A stretch of DNA of 64,000 nucleotides. Origin: Ramlibacter ginsenosidimutans. GTDB taxonomy: Bacteria; Pseudomonadota; Gammaproteobacteria; Burkholderiales; Burkholderiaceae_C. The stretch is from positions 868,001 through 932,000 of the forward strand of contig NZ_JAEPWM010000001.1 of assembly GCF_016654015.1 (NCBI RefSeq). The letters run 5' to 3'. The notes below the pieces were generated by a model that saw only the letters and a list, made by a program, of their open reading frames with translations, had not been told where the DNA came from and did no database searches. The stretch's first letter is position 1, and each line of letters opens with the position of its first letter. Positions 25,365-35,046 of the stretch are shown here, in pieces. A program made the translations under genes and the position numbers.

Positions 25365-27934
25365 ACGCGCTGCCGGCTCCCTCCGAGCTGCCACCCGAGT
25401 GGTGGCGCCTGCCCGCGGAGGCACTGTGCTCCGCGTTGCGGACGTCGCCGCAAGGCCTGGGCGAGGACGACGCCCACGCTCGCCTCGAAGCGCATGGGCC
25501 CAACCGCCTGCAAGGCGCCGCGCCACGCCGGCTGCTGGTCGAGATCGCACGCCGCCTGGGCAGCCCGCTGGTGCTGGTGCTGATCGTGGCCGGCGCGGCC
25601 TCGCTCGCCACGGGCGAAGGCATGAGCGCCTGGATCATCGGCAGCATCGTGGTCCTCAGCATCGTGATCGACCGCATCCAGGAGCAACGGGCGGAATCGG
25701 CGGCGGCGCGGCTCGCATCGCAGGTGGCGTTGACGGCGCGCGTGCTGCGCGACGGGCAGGAGCGGTCGGTGCCGGTCGAACGGATCGTTCCCGGCGACAT
25801 CGTGCGGCTCGCCGCCGGGGCGCAGGTGCCGGCGGATGGCGTGCTGCTGCGCGCGTCGGACCTGTTCGTGCAGCAGGCGGCGCTCACGGGCGAGTCGTTC
25901 CCGGTCGAGAAGAAGCCCGCCGCCGGCGCGGCGGCCAGCATCGAAGACGCGCCGTGGGTGGTGTTCATGGGCAGCAGCGTCATCTCCGGCAACGCCGTGA
26001 TGCTCGCGTGCCGCACCGGCCCGTCGGCCGAGATCGGACAGATCGCGCATCTCGTCGCAGCGGACCGGGGCGAGCTCGCCATGGAGCACGACCTGCGGCG
26101 CTTCGGCAACTTCATCCTGCGCGTGGCCGTGTTCCTCGTGCTGTTCGTCGTGGTGGTCGGCGGCTTCCTGCACCGGCCCTGGCTGGAGACGCTGCTGTTC
26201 GCGCTCGCGCTCGCCGTGGGCATCACGCCGGAGCTGTTGCCCATGGTGGTCACGGTGAGCCTCGCGCGCGGGGCGCAGCGGCTCGCGCGCGAACAGGTCA
26301 TCGTCAAGCGCATGGCCGCGATCCACAACCTCGGCTCGATGGACGTGCTGTGCACGGACAAGACGGGCACGCTGACCGAGGCGCGGATCGCGCTGACGCG
26401 CCAGGTGGACGTGTCCGGCCAGGACAGCGCTGGCGTGCTGGAGAACGTGTTCCTGAACAGCCATTTCGAAAGCGGTCTGCGCACGCCGCTGGAGGATGCC
26501 GTGCTCGCGCACGGCGGCGTGGACGTTAGCGCTTGGCGCAAGCTCGACGAAGTGCCGTTCGACTTCGAACGGCGTCGCGTGTCCGTCCTGGTCGAGGGGC
26601 CCGCCGGCCGGCGACTGAGCGTCAAGGGCGCAGCGAGGGACGTGCTCGCGCTGTGCGAGCAGTTCGAGCAGGAGGGACGCGCGCAGCCGTGGACCCCACA
26701 GGTGCGCGCGCAGGCGCAGGCCACGCTGCAGCAACTGGAGTCCGGCGGCCTGCGGGTGCTGGGGGTCGCGTGGAAGCCGGTGCCCGACTCGGTGGTGAAC
26801 GCAGGCATCGCCGACGAGGCGGGACTCGTGTTCTCCGGCTTCGCTGCCTTCGTCGATCCGCCCAAGGCGGATGCCGCTGCCGCCCTGCGCGACCTGCACG
26901 CGAAGGGCGTGCAGGTGAAGGTCGTCACCGGCGACAGCGAACTGGTGGCCCGCCACGTCTGGGAGGCCCTGGGGATGCCGGTCAAGGGCATCCTGCTGGG
27001 ATCCGAGATCGCGACCATGGACGACCGCGCGCTTGCCTGGCGCGTGCAGCGGGCCAACCTGTTCTGCCGCGTGGACCCGGTGCAGAAGAACCGCATCATC
27101 CGGGCGTTGCGGGCGCGCGGCCATGTGGTCGGCTACCTGGGTGACGGCATCAACGATGCGCCCGCCTTGCACAGCGCGGACGTCGGCATCTCCGTGGACA
27201 CCGCGGCCGATGCGGCCCGTGCGGCCGCCGACCTCATCCTGCTGCGGCCCAGCCTTGCGGTCCTGAGCGCGGCGGTGTCGGAAGGCCGGCGCACCTTCGC
27301 CAACACGCGCAAGTACATCCTGCTGGGCACCAGTTCCAGCTTCGGCAACATGGCGAGCATGGCGGCGGCGGCCGTCCTGCTGCCCTTCCTGCCGATGCTG
27401 CCGGTGCAGATCCTGCTGAACAACCTGCTGTACGACCTGGTGTCGACCACGCTGCCGCTCGATCGCGTCGAAGCGCGCGAGGTCGCGCGGCCGCAGCACT
27501 GGGACATGGAGCTGGTGCGACGCTTCATGCTCGTGATCGGCCCCGTCAGCTCGCTGTTCGACCTGCTCACGTTCTGGGTGCTGCTGCAAGGGCTTGCCGC
27601 GACGCCGGCGCAGTTCCAGTCCGGCTGGTTCATCGAGTCGCTGGCGACGCAGGTGCTGGCGGTGTTCGTGATCCGCACCCACGGACCGGCACTGGGCTCG
27701 CGGCCGCATCCCGCGCTGGCATGGACGGCGCTGGCCGTGCTCGCCTTCGCCGCCGTGCTGCCGCTCACGCCGCTGGGCGCCTGGTTCGGCCTGCTCGTCC
27801 TGCCCTGGGGCTTCTATGCGGCCATGGCCGGCATGACGGTCGCCTATCTCGTGCTGCTGGAGGCCGTCAAGCGCCGCTTCCACGCGCACGCGCAGCGCCG
27901 CCGCGCCACGACGGCGGTCCTGCGGCGCGCTTGA
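25361..27934 (+). CDS. mgtA: P-type ATPase, magnesium-translocating type (MgtA-like)
   Basis: Inner-membrane cation pump of 857 aa with cation-ATPase N-terminal, actuator (ALTGESFPVEKK), phosphorylation (D333 in DKTGTLT) and hinge (GYLGDGINDAPAL) regions and about ten helices. The helix-4 motif ITPELLPMVVTVSLARGA is the P3B/MgtA form. The only reasonable start is TTG 25361, which overlaps the previous stop; the next ATG would lose the first membrane segment. MgtA pumps import magnesium, but stress-regulated members may carry other ions. It shares the FNR box at 24857 through the upstream gene. Confidence 0.9.
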   Translation: MNALPAPSELPPEWWRLPAEALCSALRTSPQGLGEDDAHARLEAHGPNRLQGAAPRRLLVEIARRLGSPLVLVLIVAGAASLATGEGMSAWIIGSIVVLSIVIDRIQEQRAESAAARLASQVALTARVLRDGQERSVPVERIVPGDIVRLAAGAQVPADGVLLRASDLFVQQAALTGESFPVEKKPAAGAAASIEDAPWVVFMGSSVISGNAVMLACRTGPSAEIGQIAHLVAADRGELAMEHDLRRFGNFILRVAVFLVLFVVVVGGFLHRPWLETLLFALALAVGITPELLPMVVTVSLARGAQRLAREQVIVKRMAAIHNLGSMDVLCTDKTGTLTEARIALTRQVDVSGQDSAGVLENVFLNSHFESGLRTPLEDAVLAHGGVDVSAWRKLDEVPFDFERRRVSVLVEGPAGRRLSVKGAARDVLALCEQFEQEGRAQPWTPQVRAQAQATLQQLESGGLRVLGVAWKPVPDSVVNAGIADEAGLVFSGFAAFVDPPKADAAAALRDLHAKGVQVKVVTGDSELVARHVWEALGMPVKGILLGSEIATMDDRALAWRVQRANLFCRVDPVQKNRIIRALRARGHVVGYLGDGINDAPALHSADVGISVDTAADAARAAADLILLRPSLAVLSAAVSEGRRTFANTRKYILLGTSSSFGNMASMAAAAVLLPFLPMLPVQILLNNLLYDLVSTTLPLDRVEAREVARPQHWDMELVRRFMLVIGPVSSLFDLLTFWVLLQGLAATPAQFQSGWFIESLATQVLAVFVIRTHGPALGSRPHPALAWTALAVLAFAAVLPLTPLGAWFGLLVLPWGFYAAMAGMTVAYLVLLEAVKRRFHAHAQRRRATTAVLRRA

Positions 27935-27944
27935 CGCGCGTCAA
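27931..27944 (+). promoter_or_regulatory. FNR/ANR-type box before the universal stress protein gene
   Basis: TTGACGCGCGTCAA, a perfect palindrome that overlaps the last bases of the P-type ATPase gene. There are 55 nt to the start codon. Confidence 0.8.
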
Positions 27945-27999
27945 GCCCCGGCGCGTGCCCGCGCCTACGCTGGAGGTATCGCCATTTGGAGGCCCCGCC

Positions 28000-28842
28000 A
28001 TGAAAACGTCCCTGCGCCAGATCCTCGTGCATCTCGATGCCACAGCCCCTGCCGTGCCGCGCCTGACCGCCGCGCGCCGCATCGCGCAGCAGCAAGGCGC
28101 CAGCCTCGCCGCGCTGTACGCGGTGACGCCGATGCTGGTCCAGCTGCCGTACGCCCCCGAGGCGGGGCCCACGGTCGCGGCGGCGCTGCTCGCGATCGAG
28201 GAGGAGCGCCGCACCCGCGTGCTGAAGGCCTTCGACGCGGAGATGACCTTGCCCGGCCCGATGGCCACGTGGACCCAGACCGACGACCTGCCCACCGTGG
28301 GCGCCGTCGCGCAGCAGGCCTTCTACGCCGACCTGCTGGTGCTCGGGCAGCACGATCCCGCCGACGCGGCCGCGCACTGCGTGCCGCCGGACTTCGTCGA
28401 GAGCGTCGTCATCGCGAGCGGCCGTCCGGCCGTGGTGCTGCCCTCCATCGGCTGGACCCGCCCTATCGGTGAAAACATCGCGATCGCGTGGAAGGAGACG
28501 CCGGAATCGGCGCGCGCCCTGCAGGCGGCGATGCCCTTCCTGCAGCGCGCCGGCCGCGTGCACGTGCTGTCCTGGAGCGAGGAAGAAGCGCCGCGCCTCG
28601 GCGGCAAGGGGCTGGACCTGCAAGGCTACCTGCGCGTGCACGGTGTGGAGGCCGTGTTCCACCACGGCGGCAAGGCGCGCGAGGAACTGGGCGAGATCCT
28701 GCTGTCGCGCGTGTTCGACCTCGGCTGCGACCTGCTGGTCATGGGCTGCTACGGACACGGGCGCGCGCGCGAGTGGGTCCTCGGCGGCGTGAGCCGCACC
28801 CTGCTCTCCTCGATGACGCTGCCGGTGCTGATGGCGCACTGA
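28000..28842 (+). CDS. Tandem-domain universal stress protein
   Basis: Cytoplasmic protein of 280 aa with two UspA folds. The first starts at LRQILVHLDAT and is degenerate. The second ends with the ATP-binding signature GCYGHGRAREWVLGGVSRTLL near the C-terminus. ATG 28000 is supported by GGAGG 8 nt upstream. Tandem USPs of this type are common in oxygen-limitation regulons and may sense ATP. It is a single-gene unit with a perfect FNR box. Confidence 0.93.
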   Translation: MKTSLRQILVHLDATAPAVPRLTAARRIAQQQGASLAALYAVTPMLVQLPYAPEAGPTVAAALLAIEEERRTRVLKAFDAEMTLPGPMATWTQTDDLPTVGAVAQQAFYADLLVLGQHDPADAAAHCVPPDFVESVVIASGRPAVVLPSIGWTRPIGENIAIAWKETPESARALQAAMPFLQRAGRVHVLSWSEEEAPRLGGKGLDLQGYLRVHGVEAVFHHGGKAREELGEILLSRVFDLGCDLLVMGCYGHGRAREWVLGGVSRTLLSSMTLPVLMAH

Positions 28843-28871
28843 GCGGGAACGGGAACGGGAGCGGACAACCG

Positions 28872-29036
28872 AACGCAAAGGGCGCAAAGGTCTCGCAAAG
28901 GGGATTCATTCAAGGTTGAATGCATTCCGCGGGTTCGCGCGTTGTGCGTTTACCAGGACGCACTGCTCGCACGACGCGAATACCTTCATCGGCTGTCCTT
29001 TTGCGTCCTTTGCGAAACCTTTGCGCCCTCTGCGTT
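28872..29036. repeat. 165-bp element with 30-bp inverted ends
   Basis: The left arm 28872-28901 and right arm 29007-29036 are inverted copies matching at 28 of 30 positions, built from CGCAAAGG-like units; 105 nt lie between. The element sits between the convergent universal stress protein and ABC exporter genes. The right arm is read as the last codons of the ATPase gene ([12 protein letters not shown]). It resembles a small palindromic insertion. Confidence 0.8.
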
Positions 29037-29795
29037 CTGGTTGTCCGCTTCCCTGCCCGCTTTCCTGCCCGCTTCGTCGTCCGCCTGCACGATCCGCCCG
29101 TCCACCACCTGGATGATGCGATCGCAGCGGCTGGCCAGTTGCGGGTTGTGCGTGACGAACAGGATCGCCGTGCCGTGCTCGCGGTTCACGCGGCGCAGCA
29201 GGTCGAACACGAGGTCGGCGCTGTGCGTGTCGAGATTGCCGGTGGGTTCGTCGGCCAGCAGCAGGATGGGATCCATCGCCAGCGCGCGCGCGACCGCCAC
29301 GCGCTGCTGCTGGCCGCCGGACAGGCGCGTTGCCAGCGAGTCCCGCCAGGGCGTCAGGCCCACGCTGTCGATCAGCGCTGCGGCGCGTTGCGCGATCTCC
29401 TCGCTGCCGAATTCCTGCGCGCCGAGCATCGGCATCATCACGTTCTCGACCGCGCTGAAGGCGCCGATCAGGTGGTGGTACTGGAAGACGAATCCGACGG
29501 CGTGCCCGCGCAGGCGCGTGAGCTCGTGATCGGCCAGCACGGTGGTCTCCTGGCCGCCGATCGCCAGCGTGCCCGAGGTGGGCCGATCCAGCAGGCCCAC
29601 GATGTTCAGCAGCGTGCTCTTGCCCGAGCCCGAGGGGCCCATCACCGCGCAGAACTCGCCGCGCAGCAAGGTCAGGTCGATGCCATGCAGCACCTCGGTT
29701 TCGTTCGGCTCGCCCACGTTGAAGGACTTCCGGATCCCGGTGAGCTGGACGACGGGCGTGCCGGCGTCGATGGGTAAGGGCGTGCGCTCGGGCAT
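28986..29795 (-). CDS. ABC exporter ATPase (LolD/MacB type)
   Basis: Nucleotide-binding subunit of 269 aa. Walker A is GPSGSGKST, the Q-loop lies in [17 protein letters not shown], the signature is LSGGQQQR, Walker B is [13 protein letters not shown], and the H-loop is FVTHN. It belongs to the LolD/FtsE/MacB group that pairs with FtsX-like permeases. The natural domain ends near residue 240; the polar tail after it (about 25 residues, including [16 protein letters not shown]) is encoded by the right arm of the inverted-repeat element and is probably acquired. It is the last gene of a three-gene exporter operon. Confidence 0.92.
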   Translation of the reverse strand: MPERTPLPIDAGTPVVQLTGIRKSFNVGEPNETEVLHGIDLTLLRGEFCAVMGPSGSGKSTLLNIVGLLDRPTSGTLAIGGQETTVLADHELTRLRGHAVGFVFQYHHLIGAFSAVENVMMPMLGAQEFGSEEIAQRAAALIDSVGLTPWRDSLATRLSGGQQQRVAVARALAMDPILLLADEPTGNLDTHSADLVFDLLRRVNREHGTAILFVTHNPQLASRCDRIIQVVDGRIVQADDEAGRKAGREADNQNAEGAKVSQRTQKDSR

Positions 29796-29801
29796 GTCGG
29801 T

Positions 29802-31094
<1,293 letters not shown>

Positions 31095-31098
31095 GGCT

Positions 31099-32355
31099 TT
31101 AGCCACCCGCTGCGGTGACGGGACGCACGCGCGCGCCGTCCGCCAGCGTCGTCACGTTGGCCGCCGTCGCGGGCACCACCTGGTCGCCCGGACGCACGCC
31201 TTGCAGGACCTCGCACCAGCCTTTGCTGCGCAGGCCGAGCTGCACCGGGCGGCGGTGGACCCGGCCGTCCTCCACCTTCAGCACCCACGGAGCGGCCGTG
31301 TCGGCGTCGCGCACGGCTTCGGTCGGCAACAGGATGGCGGCGGGCTTGCGTGCCACCTCGATGTCCACCGATACCGTCATGTCCTGCTTCAGGTAACGCG
31401 GCGATTGCGGGACGGCGAGCTTCACCTCGACGGAGCCGCGCTGGGCGTCGATGCCGGGATTGATGTAGACGAGTTGCGCGGCGAAGCGCTGCTCGGGATA
31501 CGCATCCGCCGAGGCGAGCGCCGGCTGGCCCTCGTGCAGCAGCTTCAGGTTCTTCTCGTCGATCTGCACCACCAGCTGGCTCGCGCCCGTGGGCGACAGC
31601 ACCATCAGCACCTTGCCCGGCTGCACCACGTGCCCCGGTTCCACGTCGCGCGCGATCAGCGTGCCCGCAACCGGCGCCTGCACGACGGCGTAGCGCAGCC
31701 GGGCATGCGCCGCGTCGGCTGCGGCACGTGCCATGGCGAGCGCGGCTTCCGCGCCTGCGGCGTTGCTGCCGCCTCGCCGCGCGCTGGCGAGTTGCTGCTG
31801 CGCCGTGCGCAACTGCGCCAGCGCGACCTGCTCCGCGCGCCGCGAGTCGTCCAGCGCGGCCTGGCCGATGAACTCCTTCGCGAACAGGTCCTCGTTGCGG
31901 CGCACGGTTGCATGCGCCACGTCGTAGTTCGCCTGCGCCTGCCGCACGGCCTGCTCGGCACCGGGCTCGTCCACTTCGCGCACCTGCCGCAGGTGGGCTT
32001 CGGCCTGGCGCACGGCAAGCTCCGCCTGATCCGCGGCCGCGCGCAGTTCGGCCGCTTCCAGCCGGATCAGGACGGTGGCCGCAGCGACCGTCTGCCCTTC
32101 GTCGACCGGCACGGATTCCACGGTGCCGGTGACCTGCACGCCGATGTCGACGCGATGCGGTGCCTCCACGTGTCCACTCGCGACCACGGTTTGCACGAAG
32201 TCACGCTGCGCCGCGGTTTGCACCGCGACGCGCGGCCCGAACAGCAGGCGTGGCCCGGCCGCGGCGGCCAGCACCGCCAGCGCCGCGATCGCCGTGATCG
32301 CACCCGCATGCGAGCGCAGCTGCCGCAGGGCGGACCGGATCGATTCGCCTCGCAT
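31099..32355 (-). CDS. Periplasmic membrane-fusion protein (MacA/HlyD-like)
   Basis: Adaptor protein of 418 aa: N-terminal anchor helix (ITAIAALAVLAAAAGPRLLF), lipoyl half-motifs (VDIGVQVTGTVESVPVDEGQ and YAVVQAPVAGTLIARDVEPG) flanking a long coiled-coil hairpin, and beta-barrel and membrane-proximal domains at the end. ATG 32353-32355 begins a short basic N-terminus before the helix. It is the first gene of the exporter operon, with an FNR-type box 50 nt upstream. No outer-membrane channel gene is adjacent. Confidence 0.92.
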   Translation of the reverse strand: MRGESIRSALRQLRSHAGAITAIAALAVLAAAAGPRLLFGPRVAVQTAAQRDFVQTVVASGHVEAPHRVDIGVQVTGTVESVPVDEGQTVAAATVLIRLEAAELRAAADQAELAVRQAEAHLRQVREVDEPGAEQAVRQAQANYDVAHATVRRNEDLFAKEFIGQAALDDSRRAEQVALAQLRTAQQQLASARRGGSNAAGAEAALAMARAAADAAHARLRYAVVQAPVAGTLIARDVEPGHVVQPGKVLMVLSPTGASQLVVQIDEKNLKLLHEGQPALASADAYPEQRFAAQLVYINPGIDAQRGSVEVKLAVPQSPRYLKQDMTVSVDIEVARKPAAILLPTEAVRDADTAAPWVLKVEDGRVHRRPVQLGLRSKGWCEVLQGVRPGDQVVPATAANVTTLADGARVRPVTAAGG

Positions 32356-32405
32356 CACGCAGACATCTCCATGCACCAAATCTACGTGGCGGCTGCTCGC
32401 GTCAG

Positions 32406-32419
32406 TTGACGTTCATCAA
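32406..32419 (-). promoter_or_regulatory. FNR/ANR-type box before the exporter operon
   Basis: TTGACGTTCATCAA on the plus strand, 9 of 10 pattern positions. It is 50 nt upstream of the fusion-protein start on the minus strand. Confidence 0.72.
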
Positions 32420-32510
32420 CGGCGCCGGATTGCGCAAGGGTCCCGTCGAGGCAGCGCCATCCACGCGCACCCCGGCCTTGCGTTCGCATAGCCGATTCGA
32501 AGATCGACCC

Positions 32511-32524
32511 TTGCGCGAGGTCAA
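32511..32524 (+). promoter_or_regulatory. FNR/ANR-type half-conserved box before the FAD oxidoreductase
   Basis: TTGCGCGAGGTCAA has a perfect right half and a degenerate left half (8 of 10). There are 60 nt to the start codon. The two divergent units at 32.4 kb thus have one box each. Confidence 0.6.
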
Positions 32525-32584
32525 GCACAGTGCGGGCGCCGCCGCCTAAGGTTCTCCACGGCCGCCGCGTCGGGGGAGATACAC

Positions 32585-34114
32585 ATGTGGGATGCCATCG
32601 TGATCGGATCGGGCATTGGAGGGCTGGGCGCCGCCGCCGCACTCGCGCGCAAGGGCAGGCGCGTGCTGGTGCTGGAGCAGCACACCGTCGCGGGCGGCTT
32701 GACGCAGACCTTCCGGCGCGGCGACTGGCACTTCGCGCCCGGCGTGCACTACATCGGCGGAGTCTCGCCGCAGCCCGGCCCGGCGGGCCGCTTCGGCCGC
32801 CTGCTGGCCTGGCTCACGCACGACGCGCTGCGCTTCACGCTGTGCGCGAATCCGTACGACATCGTGCGCCTGCCCGGCTTCGAGTTCGGTATCCCCCATC
32901 CCGAGAGCGCGTACCGCGCCGCGCTGCTGGCGCGCTTTCCGCAGCAGGCTGCCGCGATCGACGGCTGGTTCGCAGCGTGCAAGGCAGCGCGCAGCGCAGC
33001 CTTCGGCGTGTTCGCGCAGCATGCGGCCCCTGCGTGGGTGGCTTGGCTGATGCGCCAGTGGCATGGTGGCGAAGCCGGGGACTGGGCACGCCGGACGCTC
33101 GCGCAGGAACTCGCGCGCGTGCAGGATCCGCAGCTGCGCGCCGTCCTCGGTGCGCGCTGGGCCGACTACGGCGCGCCACCCGCGCAGGCGCCGTTCCTCG
33201 AGCACGCGCTGGTGACTGGCGCGTATGACGCCGGCGCGTGGTATCCGGTGGGCGGCCCGGGCCGTTTCGCCGCGGCCCTGGTGCCTGTGATCGAGGCCGC
33301 CGGAGGCGAGGTGCGGCTCGACTGCGATGTCCGGCAGATCCACGCGGCGCAGGGCCACGTCCGCGGCGTCGAGTTCACCCACGGGCAGCGCCGGCTGCGC
33401 GAAGATGCGGAGCACGTCGTTTCCGCGATGGGCGTGGCGAACACCGTGGCCTGCCTGCCGCCCACCGAAGCCGCGGATTGGCAGGAGACGGTGCGCGGCC
33501 TGGCGCCGGGCCTTTCCTGCATCGCGTTGTACCTCGGCTTCGACGGCGACATCGCCGCGGCCGGCGCCAGCAGCGCCAACCAGTGGATCTACGAAAGCGA
33601 CGACATCGGCTGCGTCTGGAAGCACCCGCAGCGCGAGGACGCCCCCGGGCTCTTCGTGTCCTTCCCGTCCCTGAAGGACCCCGTCGGCGCCGGCAAGCCC
33701 ACGGCCGAACTGGTGGTCGCCGCGGACGCCGCGCCGTTCGCGCCCTGGTTCGGCCCGTCCGCTGCGCCGCGGCCCGGAGGCTACGGCGAGTTCAAGGCAG
33801 CCATCGAGCGACGGCTGCTGGCACAGTTCGGGCGGCACTTCCCCGCGCTGCAGCCGCTGCTGCGTTATCACGAACTCGCCACGCCGGTCACGCAGCAGCG
33901 CTACGTGCGCTCGCCGCAAGGCGCGATGTACGGCATCGAGATGAGTGCGGAACGGTTCACGACGCCGGCGTTGCGCGTGCGCACGCCGTTGGCAGGATTG
34001 CTGCTGGCCGGCCAGGACGTCACCAGTCCGGGCGTGGAAGGCGCATTCATGGGCGGAATGCTCGCGGCTGCGGCGCTGGAGCCGTCCTTGTGGCCCCTGC
34101 TGCAGTCCGCGTGA
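32585..34114 (+). CDS. FAD-dependent oxidoreductase, phytoene desaturase/retinol saturase-like
   Basis: Flavoprotein of 509 aa. The N-terminal Rossmann motif is AIVIGSGIGGLGAAAALARKG, followed by VLEQHTVAGGLTQTF. The C-terminal FAD motif is LLLAGQDVTSPGVEGAFMGG. The family (CrtI/RetSat-like) isomerises or saturates isoprenoid or other lipid chains. No other carotenoid gene is in the window, so the substrate is open. The adjoining FNR-type box suggests use at low oxygen. The start ATG at 32585 directly begins the nucleotide-binding fold. Confidence 0.88.
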   Translation: MWDAIVIGSGIGGLGAAAALARKGRRVLVLEQHTVAGGLTQTFRRGDWHFAPGVHYIGGVSPQPGPAGRFGRLLAWLTHDALRFTLCANPYDIVRLPGFEFGIPHPESAYRAALLARFPQQAAAIDGWFAACKAARSAAFGVFAQHAAPAWVAWLMRQWHGGEAGDWARRTLAQELARVQDPQLRAVLGARWADYGAPPAQAPFLEHALVTGAYDAGAWYPVGGPGRFAAALVPVIEAAGGEVRLDCDVRQIHAAQGHVRGVEFTHGQRRLREDAEHVVSAMGVANTVACLPPTEAADWQETVRGLAPGLSCIALYLGFDGDIAAAGASSANQWIYESDDIGCVWKHPQREDAPGLFVSFPSLKDPVGAGKPTAELVVAADAAPFAPWFGPSAAPRPGGYGEFKAAIERRLLAQFGRHFPALQPLLRYHELATPVTQQRYVRSPQGAMYGIEMSAERFTTPALRVRTPLAGLLLAGQDVTSPGVEGAFMGGMLAAAALEPSLWPLLQSA

Positions 34115-34130
34115 GCGGGCAGGACCGCGG

Positions 34131-34520
34131 CTAGTGCGGCAACGCGTGGCCGGCGCCGCCCTGGCGGCGGCCGAGGCGGCTGCGCACGGCACGCAGCAAG
34201 CGGCCGGCCAGGTGGCGCTCGGACTCCCGTTCGCGCGCGAGCGCCGTCTCCAGCGCGTTGAAGGCCAGGCGCAGCGCCGCCAGCGGGTCCTCGGCGCGCG
34301 CATGCGTTTCCAGCTGGTCGCCGCCGGAGACGCTCGCGCGCACATCGGCGCAGAAGTGGTCGGGCTGGGCTGCGCCCGGCAGCGCCTCGACCCTCACCCG
34401 CCACGCCTGCGCGGCGGGGCAGGCGGACTCCAGCGCCCGCAGTCGCCGGCGGGCGGCGGCTTCCGCTGCCCGCGTCACGGGCAGTCCACGGAACTCGAAT
34501 TCCACGGGTTGGTTGGGCAT
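34131..34520 (-). CDS. HPF/RaiA-like ribosome hibernation factor
   Basis: A 129-aa protein with the beta-alpha fold of hibernation promoting factor: VEFEFRGLPVTRAAEAAARRRL at the start, then WRVRVEALPG, FCADVRASVSGGDQLETHARAEDPLAALRLAFNAL. The C-terminus is a basic tail and lacks the long-HPF dimerisation domain. Proteins of this type bind the 30S decoding region and silence ribosomes. The start ATG 34518-34520 has an FNR-type box 54 nt upstream. It converges with the FAD oxidoreductase. Confidence 0.82.
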   Translation of the reverse strand: MPNQPVEFEFRGLPVTRAAEAAARRRLRALESACPAAQAWRVRVEALPGAAQPDHFCADVRASVSGGDQLETHARAEDPLAALRLAFNALETALARERESERHLAGRLLRAVRSRLGRRQGGAGHALPH

Positions 34521-34574
34521 GTCGCTCTCCACTCGTTGCTGCGCCTACGATGCAGCAAGGTGCGGTTGCGGCGC

Positions 34575-34588
34575 TTGATCCACCTCAA
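34575..34588 (-). promoter_or_regulatory. FNR/ANR-type box before the HPF-like gene
   Basis: TTGATCCACCTCAA on the plus strand, 8 of 10 of the TTGAC-N4-GTCAA pattern. It stands 54 nt upstream of the minus-strand start. Confidence 0.65.
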
Positions 34589-34650
34589 TCGGCTCCGCGC
34601 AACGCGCGCGCGACGGCGGCGCGCGCGAGGGCGGCGCGCGTGAGCGCGCG

Positions 34651-34977
34651 TCAGTCGCGGTCGCTGCGCAACAGGAGCGCCAGCAGCAGTCCCAGCCCGA
34701 CACCGGCGCCCACCAGTTCCCAGCGATGCTCGCGCCCCCAGGCAATTGCCGTTTCGGCGGCGCGACCGGAGCGGGCGCGCACCGCCTCTTCCAGTGAGGC
34801 CAGTTCCCGGCGCGCAATCTTCAGCCGCTGCTCCAGGTTCCGTCGCGTGTCGTCCCAGCCGTCGCCGGCGTCCCGCGCGGCATGCTTGAGCAGCGCCTCC
34901 ACGTCGGCGGCCAGTGCACGGATGTCCTGCATCAGGCGATCCTCGCCTTCCTTCAGGTGCTGGGTGAAATCGTTCAT
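34651..34977 (-). CDS. DUF883 (ElaB/YqjD) family membrane-anchored protein
   Basis: A 108-aa protein with a helical, coiled-coil body (MNDFTQHLKEGEDRLMQDIR, ALAADVEALLKHAA) and a C-terminal membrane anchor (WELVGAGVGLGLLLALLLRS). In Escherichia coli the family ties stationary-phase ribosomes to the inner membrane. It lies beside the HPF-like gene, and each has its own FNR-type box, so a joint role in ribosome storage is likely (inference). The ATG is at 34975-34977. Confidence 0.85.
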   Translation of the reverse strand: MNDFTQHLKEGEDRLMQDIRALAADVEALLKHAARDAGDGWDDTRRNLEQRLKIARRELASLEEAVRARSGRAAETAIAWGREHRWELVGAGVGLGLLLALLLRSDRD

Positions 34978-35032
34978 GGCATCTCCATCGCTCGTCGATG
35001 CGAGCAGTCTGGTGCAGCGGCGGCCAGCCCAG

Positions 35033-35046
35033 TTGACTTCGCTCAA
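35033..35046 (-). promoter_or_regulatory. FNR/ANR-type box before the DUF883 gene
   Basis: TTGACTTCGCTCAA on the plus strand, 9 of 10 pattern positions. It overlaps the stop codon of the upstream kinase gene and is 55 nt from the DUF883 start. Confidence 0.72.
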
